Assembly: GCA_005768755.1 (NCBI GenBank)
Contig: VAFL01000005.1
Span: forward strand, 62,001 to 126,000
Length of the DNA stretch: 64,000 nucleotides
Direction: 5' to 3'
Source: Paracoccus denitrificans
GTDB lineage: Bacteria; Pseudomonadota; Alphaproteobacteria; Rhodobacterales; Rhodobacteraceae
Part shown: one piece after another, positions 44,308 to 53,554 of the stretch
Layout: the number at the start of each line of letters is the position of its first letter
How positions within the stretch are numbered: position 1 is the first letter of the stretch
Translations under genes and position numbers: made by a program
Notes under the pieces: generated by a model
The model's input: only the letters and a program-made list of their open reading frames with translations
Told to the model about the DNA's origin: nothing
The model's database searches: none

Positions 44308-44354
44308 CCCGTCCCCCTTTGGCAAGAAATGGGGACGAGGCTGCGCCTTGGGCG

Positions 44355-44370
44355 TTAAGCTTCTGTTAAC
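44355..44370 (-). promoter_or_regulatory. CtrA binding site (TTAA-N7-TTAAC) before the lysis cassette
   Basis: The plus strand reads TTAA, seven bases, TTAAC. In the direction of the endolysin gene it reads TTAAC-N6-TTAAC. This is the full consensus of CtrA, the master regulator that controls motility and GTA genes in Rhodobacter. It ends 48 bases before the endolysin start and lies between ccmE and the cassette. Confidence 0.75.
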
Positions 44371-44385
44371 TGTCCGGGCGTTGCC

Positions 44386-44829
44386 TCAGGTGTTCGGGTC
44401 TTCGTAGACGCCGGTTTCCTTCAGCGAGTCGATGACTTCCCTGGGCATATAATTCTCGTCATGCTTGGCAAGGATTTCGGTGGCGACGAAGGTCTCGCCC
44501 TCCATCTGGCCGGTGCCGATCATGCCCTGGCCTTCCTCGAACAGGTCGGGCAGCACGCCGGTGAAGGTAACCGGAACCGAATAAGCGCCATCGGTGACGC
44601 TGAAGGTGATCGTCTCGCCCGCGCCGCGCGTCAGGGTGCCGTCCTCGACAAGGCCGCCAAGTCGGAACACCTCGCCCGTGGCAGGCGGTTCTTCGACCAC
44701 CTGAGTGGGGGCGCGATACAGGTTGATGCCGTCCCGAAAACCATAGCCGATCAGCACCGCCGCCAGCCCGATGGCCAGGGCCGCGGCGATCAGAACTTGA
44801 ATTCTACGCTTCTTTTTCAGGGACTTCAT
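44386..44829 (-). CDS. ccmE: Cytochrome c maturation heme chaperone CcmE
   Basis: A 147-residue protein: a basic N terminus (MKSLKKKRR), one membrane segment (about 10-30), and a periplasmic OB-fold domain. The heme-binding histidine is in AKHDENYMP near residue 122, in the usual HxxxY spacing (H-D-E-N-Y). It carries heme to CcmF. The ATG at 44829 has GAGG seven bases upstream. The CcmF and CcmH genes lie at 50252-52665 on the other strand. Confidence 0.93.
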   Translation of the reverse strand: MKSLKKKRRIQVLIAAALAIGLAAVLIGYGFRDGINLYRAPTQVVEEPPATGEVFRLGGLVEDGTLTRGAGETITFSVTDGAYSVPVTFTGVLPDLFEEGQGMIGTGQMEGETFVATEILAKHDENYMPREVIDSLKETGVYEDPNT

Positions 44830-44838
44830 GGCCACACC

Positions 44839-45651
44839 TCAGGCAGCTTCGAAGGCGATCCGCTGCCGCAGGAACTGCGTCGCCTTGTTGGAGACGCGCG
44901 CCGGATCACCGGTCGTCAGACATTTCGATTCCGTGCCGCTGCCGATGAATTCGGGTCGCCGCTCCAGATAGTCGGCAAGGCTGTCTGCGACCAGATTGGC
45001 CTGGCTGAACACAGTAACGTCTGGTCCGAGCGCGTTCTGAAACTGCTCCTGCATCAGCGGATAATGTGTGCAGCCAAGGATCGCCGCCTGCGGATGCGGC
45101 ATCCGGCGCTTCAATGCCTCGACATGGCTTGTGACAAGGGCTTCGGCAAGGATCTCGTCGCCATCCTCGATCGCGTCGACGACGCCGCCGCAGGGCTGGG
45201 CCTCGACATCGACGCCGATGGCGCGGAATGCCAACTCGCGCTGGAAGGCGCGGCTGGCGACGGTGGCCGGTGTTGCGAACAGTGCCACATGCTTGACCGC
45301 GACCTCGCGCGGGGGCGAGTTGTCTCCCCATTGCCTTTCGGTCAGCGCCTCGATCAGTGGGACAAATACGCCCAATACGCGCTTGTTTTCAGGGATGAAC
45401 TTCTCCTGCATCCGGCGAAGCGCCGCGGCCGAGGCGGTGTTGCAGGCGAGGATCACCAGATCGCACCCTTCGGCCCACAGGCGTTCCGTCGCCGCGCAGG
45501 TCAGATCATAGATGTCGTCGGCGGTGCGCACGCCGTAAGGCGCATGGGCATTGTCGCCCAGATATACCAGCGGCAGATCCGGCAGTCTTTCCCGGATTGC
45601 CTTGTAAACCGTCAGCCCGCCAAGGCCCGAATCGAAAACGCCTACCGCCAT
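44839..45651 (-). CDS. murI: Glutamate racemase
   Basis: A 270-residue enzyme. Catalytic motifs are GVFDSGLGGLTV near 4, ILACNTASAAALR near 67 with one cysteine, and AILGCTHYPLM near 177 with the other. It supplies D-glutamate for peptidoglycan. The ATG at 45651 starts the conserved sequence; upstream sequence is not conserved. It lies directly upstream of ccmE. Confidence 0.93.
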   Translation of the reverse strand: MAVGVFDSGLGGLTVYKAIRERLPDLPLVYLGDNAHAPYGVRTADDIYDLTCAATERLWAEGCDLVILACNTASAAALRRMQEKFIPENKRVLGVFVPLIEALTERQWGDNSPPREVAVKHVALFATPATVASRAFQRELAFRAIGVDVEAQPCGGVVDAIEDGDEILAEALVTSHVEALKRRMPHPQAAILGCTHYPLMQEQFQNALGPDVTVFSQANLVADSLADYLERRPEFIGSGTESKCLTTGDPARVSNKATQFLRQRIAFEAA

Positions 45652-45715
45652 GTTCTGCCCCCGTCCGATCAGATCGCGACATAAGCCGCGACCTTTCGAA
45701 AGTCCATGACAGAGG

Positions 45716-48700
45716 TCATTCTGCCGCAGTTGCCAGCGGCGTGCCCCCATCGGCGAACGCGGCCAGCAATTCTGTCCGGCGTCTGGCCGCGGCCTCGGCC
45801 GCCTTGTCCTTTACCAGCCCGTAACCCTTCACGGAAAGCGGCAACCGGGCCAGTTCGCGCAGGATCGGCGCGGTGGCTGGCGTCACCTGCGGCAGCAGCG
45901 CGCGCATGTCGGATTCGTATTCCGCAATGGCGGCGCGTTCGGCGCGGCGTTCGGCCAGCCATCCGAAGGGATCGAATGCGGTGCCGCGCAGGCCCTTCAT
46001 ACGCGCCAGAAGTCGGAAGCCCGGCATGATCCACGCACCGAATTCGCGCTTCTTCGGGCGGCCATCAGCGTCACGACCCGGCAGGATCGGCGGGGCGAGG
46101 TGGAAGGACAGCTTCGTTTCGCCGTCGAATTCGCGGGCCACGCCGTCAGCCGTCTTCAGGTGAAGGCGCGCAACCTCGTATTCGTCCTTATAGGCCAGCA
46201 GCTTGAAATAGCCCTCTGCCACATCCTCACGCAGCTCCTCTGGTGCAAGCGCCAGCAGATCGCGGAAACGTTGCGCGTAGGCCTCGTTCTGGTATTCGAC
46301 CAGAAAATCGGCGCGGTAAGTGATGGGATCAGGGCGGATGGAAGCCACCGGTGCGGTGGCGCGGGCCACCGCGCCCGGATCGGTCATCGCCCAACGACCG
46401 ATCTGGAACGCCCGCTGGTTTTCCGCGACCTTGGCGCCGTTGAGTTCGATTGCCGCAAGGATCGCCTGTTCGGAAAGCGGGATCAGCCCCTGCTGCCAGG
46501 CGGCGCCCAGCACCAGCATGTTGGAATAGATCGAATCGCCAAGCGCCGTCTGTGCCAGCTTGTTGGCATCGAAAAAGGCCACCTTGTCACCCAGCCGCGC
46601 TTGCAGCGACATTTTCAGCTGGTCTGCGGGTATCTGAAATTCGCGGTTCCTGGTGAACTCGCCGGTGATGATTTCATGATCGTTGACCACGGCGCCGGTG
46701 CGGCCGTTGGTCATCAGGCCGATGGTCTTGGCACCCGCCGTAACGACCAGATCGCCGCCGATGATGCAATCCGCCTCGCCCACAGCCACGCGGATGGCGC
46801 TGATATCCTGGGGCTGGTTGGCCAGCCGCAGGTGGATATGCACAGCACCACCCTTCTGGGCGAGGCCAGCCATTTCCATCATCCCGGCGCCCTTGCCGTC
46901 CATATGGGCGGCCTGGGCCAGCACCGCGCCGATGGTCACGACCCCGGTGCCGCCGACTCCTGTGATCACAAGATTATAGGTGCCGTCAATCGCGGGCAGG
47001 GCGGGCGCAGGCAAGGCCGGCAGTTCCATCGCCGCAGCCTTCGGCTTCTTCAGCTTGCCGCCCCTGACGGAAACGAAGCTGGGGCAGAACCCGTTCACGC
47101 AGGAATAATCCTTGTTGCAGGACGACTGTTCGATCTGGCGCTTGCGGCCCAGTTCCGTGTCCAGAGGCACGACGGAAACGCAGTTCGACTGCACGCCGCA
47201 ATCGCCGCAGCCCTCGCACACTTCGGGGTTGATCCAGATGCGGCGGTCGGGGTCGGGGAATTCGCCCTTTTTCCGGCGGCGGCGCTTTTCTGCGGCGCAG
47301 GTCTGGATATACAGGATCGCCGAGGTGCCGGTCTGCTGCGCCAGTTCCTTCTGGATCGCCATCATCTTGTCGCGGGTTTCCATGCGCAGCCCGTCGAACT
47401 GGCCGGGGTCGACATCTTCCTTGTCGTCGTAAACGACCACGACGGGATCGACCCCCATCGCGACCAGCTCGCGCGCAATCTGGGGCGCGGTCAGGCCGCC
47501 CTCGATCGGCTGGCCGCCGGTCATTGCAACGGCGTCGTTGAACAGGATCTTGTAGGTGATATTGGTCTTCGTCTCGACCGCGTGGCGGATCGCCAAACTA
47601 CCAGAGTGGTTATAGGTTCCGTCGCCAAGATTCTGAAATACATGCGGAGTTTTTGAAAACGGCGCTTCACCTGCCCAATTCGCACCCTCGCCGCCCATCT
47701 GGGTAAAGCCGGTTGTCGCGCGGTCCATCCATTGCACCATGTAGTGACAGCCGATCCCGGCATAGGCGCGGCTGCCTTCGGGCACGCGGGTCGAACTGTT
47801 ATGCGGGCAACCCGAACAATACCACGGCGTCCTGACCGCGATTTCCGGTGCATTGTCGGCGCGCCGTGCGGCCGTCAGCTTATCCAGCCCGGAACGGATA
47901 CCTTCGGTGCCGCGTCCTTCCTCGATCAGGATGCCGCCCAGCTTTTCGGCGATCATCACCGGGTCGAGCGCGTAGCGGGTCGGGAACACCTCCTCGCCGG
48001 TTCGGTCGTGCTTCCAACCGATGACCCGGCGGCCGTGACGGTTGTCGAAAATGGCTTCCTTGACCTGAACCTCGATCAGCTTGCGCTTTTCCTCGACCAC
48101 GACAACCAGATCCAGAGGTTCGGACCATTCCTGGAAGGTCTTCATGTCCATCGGGAAGGGCTGGCCGATCTTGTAGGTCGAAATGCCAAGCCGGTCGGCT
48201 TCGGCCTCGTCTATTCCCAGCAAAGCCAGCGCGTGGACAAGATCCAGCCAGTTCTTGCCGGCGGCGACGAAACCGATCTTTGCGCCGGGTTTGCCCCAGA
48301 TCTTGCGGTCCATGCGATTGGCGCGGGAAAACGCCTCGGCCGCGAAGCGCTTATAATCGATCATTCGCGCTTCCTGCGCGACCGGGGTGTCGCCCACACG
48401 GATATTCAGCCCGCCTTCGGGCATCTTGAAATCCGGGGTCACGAAGTCCAGCCGGAACGGGTTGCCGTCCACGACCGATGTCACCTCGACAGTGTCCTTC
48501 ATCGTCTTCAGCCCAGTCCAGACCCCGGCAAAGCGTGACAAGGCAAAGGCATAAAGGCCATAGTCCAGAATTTCCTGAACGCCGGCCGGCGAGACGACAG
48601 GGATATACGCATCCACCATGGCCCAGTCTGACTGGTGCAGCACAGTCGATGATTCACCCGTGTGATCATCGCCCATCGCCATGACCACGCCGCCGAATTT

Positions 48701-49114
48701 CGATGACCCTGCCATGTTCCCGTGGCGCATGACGTCGCCCGAACGGTCGATGCCCGGTCCCTTGCCATACCACAGCGCGAACACACCGTCATATTTCCCT
48801 TCGCCGCGCATCTCTGCCTGCTGGCTGCCCCAGATGGCGGTGGCGGCAAGATCCTCGTTCAAGCCAGCCTGAAAAAGAATATTGTTCTGCTTCAGCAGCT
48901 TGTCGGATTTCATCATCGCCAGATCGACGCCGCCAAGCGGACTGCCGCGATAGCCGGTGACAAAGCCCGCAGTGTCCAGCCCGGCCTTCTCGTCCCGGGC
49001 GCGCTGCATCAGCATGAGGCGCACGAGGGCCTGTGTGCCGTTCAGCAGGACCTGCGACTTCGACAGGTCGAAACGATCTGCGAGTGAAAACGCCTGTTGT
49101 TGTGGAACGCCCAT
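45716..49114 (-). CDS. Indolepyruvate ferredoxin oxidoreductase, fused subunits
   Basis: A 1132-residue fusion. The N-terminal two thirds carry the TPP-dependent pyruvate-oxidoreductase-like core: TGYRGSPLGG near 47, SGCPHNSSTRVPEGSR near 436, and a cluster region with CEGCGDCGVQSNC near 655 and CNKDYSCVNGFCPSF near 688. The C-terminal part, with ITGVGGTGVVTIGAVL near 740, is the gamma-like domain. It oxidises arylpyruvates and reduces ferredoxin; in aerobes of this group its role is unclear. The start has GGAGGA upstream. It is divergent from a LysR gene. Confidence 0.88.
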   Translation of the reverse strand: MGVPQQQAFSLADRFDLSKSQVLLNGTQALVRLMLMQRARDEKAGLDTAGFVTGYRGSPLGGVDLAMMKSDKLLKQNNILFQAGLNEDLAATAIWGSQQAEMRGEGKYDGVFALWYGKGPGIDRSGDVMRHGNMAGSSKFGGVVMAMGDDHTGESSTVLHQSDWAMVDAYIPVVSPAGVQEILDYGLYAFALSRFAGVWTGLKTMKDTVEVTSVVDGNPFRLDFVTPDFKMPEGGLNIRVGDTPVAQEARMIDYKRFAAEAFSRANRMDRKIWGKPGAKIGFVAAGKNWLDLVHALALLGIDEAEADRLGISTYKIGQPFPMDMKTFQEWSEPLDLVVVVEEKRKLIEVQVKEAIFDNRHGRRVIGWKHDRTGEEVFPTRYALDPVMIAEKLGGILIEEGRGTEGIRSGLDKLTAARRADNAPEIAVRTPWYCSGCPHNSSTRVPEGSRAYAGIGCHYMVQWMDRATTGFTQMGGEGANWAGEAPFSKTPHVFQNLGDGTYNHSGSLAIRHAVETKTNITYKILFNDAVAMTGGQPIEGGLTAPQIARELVAMGVDPVVVVYDDKEDVDPGQFDGLRMETRDKMMAIQKELAQQTGTSAILYIQTCAAEKRRRRKKGEFPDPDRRIWINPEVCEGCGDCGVQSNCVSVVPLDTELGRKRQIEQSSCNKDYSCVNGFCPSFVSVRGGKLKKPKAAAMELPALPAPALPAIDGTYNLVITGVGGTGVVTIGAVLAQAAHMDGKGAGMMEMAGLAQKGGAVHIHLRLANQPQDISAIRVAVGEADCIIGGDLVVTAGAKTIGLMTNGRTGAVVNDHEIITGEFTRNREFQIPADQLKMSLQARLGDKVAFFDANKLAQTALGDSIYSNMLVLGAAWQQGLIPLSEQAILAAIELNGAKVAENQRAFQIGRWAMTDPGAVARATAPVASIRPDPITYRADFLVEYQNEAYAQRFRDLLALAPEELREDVAEGYFKLLAYKDEYEVARLHLKTADGVAREFDGETKLSFHLAPPILPGRDADGRPKKREFGAWIMPGFRLLARMKGLRGTAFDPFGWLAERRAERAAIAEYESDMRALLPQVTPATAPILRELARLPLSVKGYGLVKDKAAEAAARRRTELLAAFADGGTPLATAAE

Positions 49115-49218
49115 CTTGCTCCTCCGTGCTGGCGGGTTGGGCCGATTATAAGTCAGCATTCCTGACCCACAAAGCGAAAACTGCACATTTACGTATGTTG
49201 CCGAAAACCTGCATTGCG

Positions 49219-49251
49219 CGTAAGAGTTGCAACCATTGCATAGCTCTTACG
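49219..49251. promoter_or_regulatory. Nested palindrome, probable LysR operator
   Basis: CGTAAGAG and CTCTTACG form a perfect eight-base outer repeat. Inside lies TGCAA-CCA-TTGCA, which contains T-N11-A, the LysR-type box. It lies in the 152-base divergent gap before the LysR gene, 16 bases from its start. Confidence 0.6.
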
Positions 49252-49266
49252 ACAGAAAGTCATATC

Positions 49267-50166
49267 ATGGACTGGGACAAGCTGCGCATTTTTCATGCGG
49301 TGGCCGATGCGGGAAGCTTGACCCACGCGGGTGATTCGCTGCGCCTGTCGCAATCTGCCGTCAGTCGGCAGATCCGTGGCCTGGAGGATCAACTGGGCGT
49401 GACCCTGTTTCACCGCCACGCGCGCGGGCTGATTCTCACCGAGCAGGGAGAGTTGTTGTTCAACGCGACATCGGAAATGGTGCGCAAGCTGGACATGGCC
49501 GAGGCGCGGATCCGTGACAGCGAAGATCACGTCATGGGCGAGTTGAAGGTTACGGCCGCGACAGGTTTCGGGACGCTGTGGCTGGTGCCGCGCCTGAATA
49601 AACTTTACGCGATGTATCCCGACCTGAAAGTCAACCTGATCCTTGAGGAGCGGGTGCTGGATCTGCCAATGCGGGAAGCCGATGTTGCGATCCGCATGAA
49701 AGAACCCAGTCAGTCGGACCTGATCCGGCGTCGGCTTCTGAATATCCGTATGCGGCTGTACGCGACGCGCAGCTATCTGACTGATGCAGGGCGGCCAATG
49801 TCGATGCCGGATCTGGCGCGACACAGGCTGATCTGCCAGGATCCTGCCGTGCCCCAGGTCGCAGCTGGCAAACTTCTCGTTCAGCAGTTGCTGGAACAAA
49901 GCCCGCGATCGCTGTTGATGGTCAATAACTATTTCGGTGTCCTGCAGGCCGTGCTGTCCGACGTGGGGATTGGCGTGCTGCCGGATTACCTTACCGCCGA
50001 TTTCCCCGAGCTTGTCCGCGTCTTCGATGATGTCGAATCCGGTGAGGTCCCCGTCTTCCTGGCCTTCCCAGAGGAACTGCGCAGCTCTCGGCGCGTCATT
50101 GCCTTCCGCGATTTCGTGGTCGACGAAATTCAGGCATATCGCAAGGCGCAAAGCGCCGCCGAATAG
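49267..50166 (+). CDS. LysR family transcriptional regulator
   Basis: A 299-residue regulator. The N-terminal winged helix includes AGSLTHAGDSLRLSQSAVSR near residue 16 and GVTLFHRHARGLILTEQG near 46; the effector domain begins near 90. It is divergent from the oxidoreductase gene, so it likely controls that gene, itself or both through the palindrome at 49219-49251. The inducer is unknown. The ATG at 49267 begins the conserved DNA-binding domain. Confidence 0.9.
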   Translation: MDWDKLRIFHAVADAGSLTHAGDSLRLSQSAVSRQIRGLEDQLGVTLFHRHARGLILTEQGELLFNATSEMVRKLDMAEARIRDSEDHVMGELKVTAATGFGTLWLVPRLNKLYAMYPDLKVNLILEERVLDLPMREADVAIRMKEPSQSDLIRRRLLNIRMRLYATRSYLTDAGRPMSMPDLARHRLICQDPAVPQVAAGKLLVQQLLEQSPRSLLMVNNYFGVLQAVLSDVGIGVLPDYLTADFPELVRVFDDVESGEVPVFLAFPEELRSSRRVIAFRDFVVDEIQAYRKAQSAAE

Positions 50167-50251
50167 ATCGGCTGCGGCACGGCGTCGCGCCTGCCACCGC
50201 TGGCCTAGGCTTGCACTCGGCGCTATGGTGTACCCCGCAAGGGAGCACCGT

Positions 50252-52213
50252 ATGATCGCCGAGCTTGGACATTTCGCCCTTATTCTGGCCTTTGCGGTGT
50301 CGCTGTTTCAATGCGTTGTGCCGCTTGTCGGCGCGGCGCGTGGCTGGCCCGCGTGGATGGATTCCGCACGTCCCGCTGCCGTGGCGCAGTTCGGTCTGGT
50401 GGGGATCGCCTTCGCTGCGCTGACTGTTGCCTTTGTGACCTCGGATTTTTCGGTTGTGCTGGTTTACGAGAACTCACACAGCGCCAAACCGATGATCTAC
50501 AAGATTTCGGGTGTCTGGGGGAACCACGAAGGCTCGATGCTGCTGTGGGTGTTGATCCTGGCGCTGTTCGGTGCGGCTGCTGCGGTGTTCGGGGAACAAT
50601 TGCCACCCAGCCTTCGTGCACGCGTTCTGGGCGTGCAGGCATCCATCGGGGTGGCTTTCTATGCCTTCCTGATCTTCACCTCGAACCCTTTCATGCGATT
50701 TCAGGTCGCACCTTTCGACGGACGGGACCTTAATCCGCTGTTGCAGGATCCGGGTTTGGCCTTTCATCCGCCGTTTCTTTATCTGGGCTATGTCGGCCTC
50801 AGCATGGCGTTTTCCTTCGCTGTTGCGGCGCTGATAGAAGGGCGCGTCGACGCGGCCTGGGCACGCTGGGTGCGGCCCTGGACGCTGGCTGCCTGGATGT
50901 TCCTGACAATCGGTATCGCGCTTGGCTCCTGGTGGGCCTATTACGAACTGGGATGGGGCGGGTTCTGGTTCTGGGACCCGGTCGAGAATGCCAGCTTCAT
51001 GCCCTGGCTGCTGGCGGCGGCGCTGCTGCATTCCGCGATCGTCGTCGAAAAGCGCGAGGTTCTGAAAAGCTGGACCATACTTCTGGCCATCATGGCCTTT
51101 GGTTTCTCGCTGATCGGGACGTTCATCGTCCGCTCGGGTGTGATCACGTCCGTGCACAGCTTCGCTTCGGATCCGACACGCGGGGTGTTCATCCTCGGAA
51201 TCCTCGCCGTATTCGTGGGCGGGGCATTGACCCTTTTTGCCGCGCGATCCGGGTCGATGCAGGCCAAGGGCGTGTTTTCGCCTGTATCGAGAGAGGGCGC
51301 ACTGATCCTGAACAACATCCTGCTGGCTGTCGCGGCATTCGTCGTTTTTATCGGCACCGTCTGGCCGCTGATTGCCGAGATGTTCTTTGACCGGAAACTG
51401 TCGGTCGGCACGCCCTTCTTCGAGAAGGCATTCACGCCCTTCATGATCGTATTGGCGCTGGCGTTACCGGTGGGGGCCATAATCCCTTGGAAACGTGGGA
51501 ATATCCGTCGCGTGATGGTTTCATTGCGCGGCGCATTGGCGCTGAGCATCGCCGTGATGGTCTTGGTCTTCGCTGTCTCGACCGGACGCAGCGGTCTTGC
51601 CGTGATCGGGGCTGGCCTTGGATCATGGCTTATCTTCGGCGCCCTGGCAGAGCTGTGGTTGCGCACCGGCTCGGCCGGCTTCGCGCGGCTGCGCAGACTG
51701 CCGCGCGCTGATTGGGGCAAGGCCTGCGCACATGCTGGTTTGGGGGTGACGTTTATCGGGATCAGCCTGCTGATGGCATGGCAGGTCGAAGATATCCGGA
51801 CGGCTCAAGTCGGTGAAACCTTCGAGGTCGGCGGATATGACATCACGCTGGCGGAGGTCCACGAGCAGCCTGGTCCCAACTATACCTCGACCATGGCGAC
51901 GATGCGCGTCGCCCGAAATGGTCGCGAAGTCGCGATGCTGCGGCCCGAGAAGCGGATCTATCCTGTTCAGGCCATGCCGACGACAGAAGCCGCCATCGAC
52001 AATGGGTTGTTCCGCGACATCTACCTTGTCATCGGCGACGAGCAGGAAAGTGGCGGTTGGGCGGTACGCAGCTATATCAAGCCTTTCGCGAACTGGATCT
52101 GGCTTGGTTGCATGATGATGGCGCTCGGCGGGTTGATCAGCCTTTCGGATCGCCGTTACCGCGTGGCGGCAGGGGCCAAGCGGGTCCCGCCGCAGGGTGT
52201 GCCTGCCGAATGA
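50252..52213 (+). CDS. ccmF: Cytochrome c maturation protein CcmF
   Basis: A 653-residue polytopic membrane protein. GVWGNHEGSMLLWVLILALF near residue 87 and the WWD motif WGGFWFWDPVENASFMPWLL near 236 bind heme, and many hydrophobic helices follow. It ligates heme to apocytochrome c with CcmH. The ATG at 50252 has GGGAG upstream; a start at 50225 is possible. It overlaps ccmH by four bases. Confidence 0.95.
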   Translation: MIAELGHFALILAFAVSLFQCVVPLVGAARGWPAWMDSARPAAVAQFGLVGIAFAALTVAFVTSDFSVVLVYENSHSAKPMIYKISGVWGNHEGSMLLWVLILALFGAAAAVFGEQLPPSLRARVLGVQASIGVAFYAFLIFTSNPFMRFQVAPFDGRDLNPLLQDPGLAFHPPFLYLGYVGLSMAFSFAVAALIEGRVDAAWARWVRPWTLAAWMFLTIGIALGSWWAYYELGWGGFWFWDPVENASFMPWLLAAALLHSAIVVEKREVLKSWTILLAIMAFGFSLIGTFIVRSGVITSVHSFASDPTRGVFILGILAVFVGGALTLFAARSGSMQAKGVFSPVSREGALILNNILLAVAAFVVFIGTVWPLIAEMFFDRKLSVGTPFFEKAFTPFMIVLALALPVGAIIPWKRGNIRRVMVSLRGALALSIAVMVLVFAVSTGRSGLAVIGAGLGSWLIFGALAELWLRTGSAGFARLRRLPRADWGKACAHAGLGVTFIGISLLMAWQVEDIRTAQVGETFEVGGYDITLAEVHEQPGPNYTSTMATMRVARNGREVAMLRPEKRIYPVQAMPTTEAAIDNGLFRDIYLVIGDEQESGGWAVRSYIKPFANWIWLGCMMMALGGLISLSDRRYRVAAGAKRVPPQGVPAE

Positions 52214-52665
52214 AGCGTCTTCTGATCATACTGATCCTGCTCGGCGCGCCCGTTCTGGCCGTCCAGCCTGACGAGATCCTCAGTGATCCCGCGCTGGAGA
52301 CGCGTGCGCGCAAGATTTCGAAGATGCTGCGCTGCCCGGTCTGTCAGGGTGAAACGATCGACGAATCCAATGCCGCGATCAGCCGGGATCTCAGGCTCTA
52401 TGTCCGGGAGCGGCTGGTGGCGGGGGATAGCGACGACATGGTTCTGGACGCTGTGACCGACCGTTTCGGCGAATTTGTCCTGTTCGAGCCACGCGCAACC
52501 GGCGGCAACCTGATCTTGTATCTGGCCGGTCCGGTCATGGCGGTTCTGGCTTTGCTTCTGGGATGGCGTTTTATCGCTGCACGCCGCTTGCCTGACGGAG
52601 CAGCGGCCACCGCGCCGCTTTCACCCGAGGAAAAGGCGCGGTTGGACGAAATCATGCGCAACTGA
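52210..52665 (+). CDS. ccmH: Cytochrome c maturation thiol protein CcmH
   Basis: A 151-residue protein with a signal peptide (about 1-17), the redox motif LRCPVCQGETIDESNA near 39, and one C-terminal membrane helix (about 98-118). It reduces the heme-binding cysteines of apocytochromes. The TPR-bearing CcmI part is not fused and is not next to it. ATGA overlap with ccmF shows coupling. Confidence 0.93.
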   Translation: MKRLLIILILLGAPVLAVQPDEILSDPALETRARKISKMLRCPVCQGETIDESNAAISRDLRLYVRERLVAGDSDDMVLDAVTDRFGEFVLFEPRATGGNLILYLAGPVMAVLALLLGWRFIAARRLPDGAAATAPLSPEEKARLDEIMRN

Positions 52666-52751
52666 CGTCGGGTTCTGGCGCGTGACGCGACGGCGGGGCT
52701 TTTCGCGGCGATTCGCGCAAGTCATTCTGTTCCCAAGCAGGAGGGACAGAC

Positions 52752-53522
52752 ATGACCTATGAAACCATCACGATGACGACGAATGACAGCATCGCGACGC
52801 TGATGCTGAACCGCCCGGACGTGATGAATGCACTGAATACCAAGATGCGCGCCGAGATCACGCAGGCTCTGGCCAGTATTGGCGAGGATGTGCGTTGTGT
52901 CGTGATGACGGGCGCGGGCGCAGGCTTTTGTTCCGGTCAGGATCTTGGCGATGCCGCCGCTGCCGCCGATATCGAGGGCACTTTGCGGCGCGAATACGAG
53001 CCGATGTTGCAGGCAGTCATCGAATGCCGCGCACCAGTCATCGCGGCGGTCAACGGCGTGGCGGCTGGGGCAGGGGCCAACCTTGCACTGGCCGCGGACG
53101 TGGTGATCGCCGTGGAATCAGCCTATTTCAGCCAGGCTTTTACGCGGATTGGTCTGATACCCGATGCGGGTGGTACCTGGATCCTGCCACGCCTTGTCGG
53201 CAATGCTCGCGCGTTGGGGATGATGCTGTTTGCCGAGAAGATATCCGCTCTGCAGGCCGCCGAGTGGGGCATGATCTGGCAGGCAGCACCGGCAGATCAG
53301 TTTGTCGAAGTTGTCGGTGCTCGGGCGCGGCAGCTGGCATCGGGGCCGACCGGAGCCTATCTGGCTGTCCGCGAGGCCGTCAGAGCGGCTGGCGCAAATG
53401 ATTTTGCGACGCAGTTGGAGTTGGAGGCGAGCCTGCAGGGAAAGGCCGGACGGAGCGCCGATTTCCGCGAGGGCGTGACCGCATTTCTTCAAAAGCGCAA
53501 CGCCAAGTTCACCGGGCGCTGA
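52752..53522 (+). CDS. Enoyl-CoA hydratase/isomerase, PaaG-like
   Basis: A 256-residue crotonase-fold enzyme. GAGAGFCSGQDLGD near 52 and AAVNGVAAGAGANLALAAD near 97 form the oxyanion region. FTRIGLIPDAGGTWILPRLV near 130, with aspartate before AGGTW, fits PaaG, the phenylacetate-pathway isomerase. No other paa genes are near, so a general beta-oxidation role is also possible. Confidence 0.8.
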   Translation: MTYETITMTTNDSIATLMLNRPDVMNALNTKMRAEITQALASIGEDVRCVVMTGAGAGFCSGQDLGDAAAAADIEGTLRREYEPMLQAVIECRAPVIAAVNGVAAGAGANLALAADVVIAVESAYFSQAFTRIGLIPDAGGTWILPRLVGNARALGMMLFAEKISALQAAEWGMIWQAAPADQFVEVVGARARQLASGPTGAYLAVREAVRAAGANDFATQLELEASLQGKAGRSADFREGVTAFLQKRNAKFTGR

Positions 53523-53554
53523 AAGATCGGAGCAAACGCACGCCGCGGCCTTGT

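Noticed and set aside
46100..47656. Plus-strand frame inside the oxidoreductase gene
   Set aside because: It is antisense to conserved TPP and cluster motifs of the large fusion and lacks any own motif.
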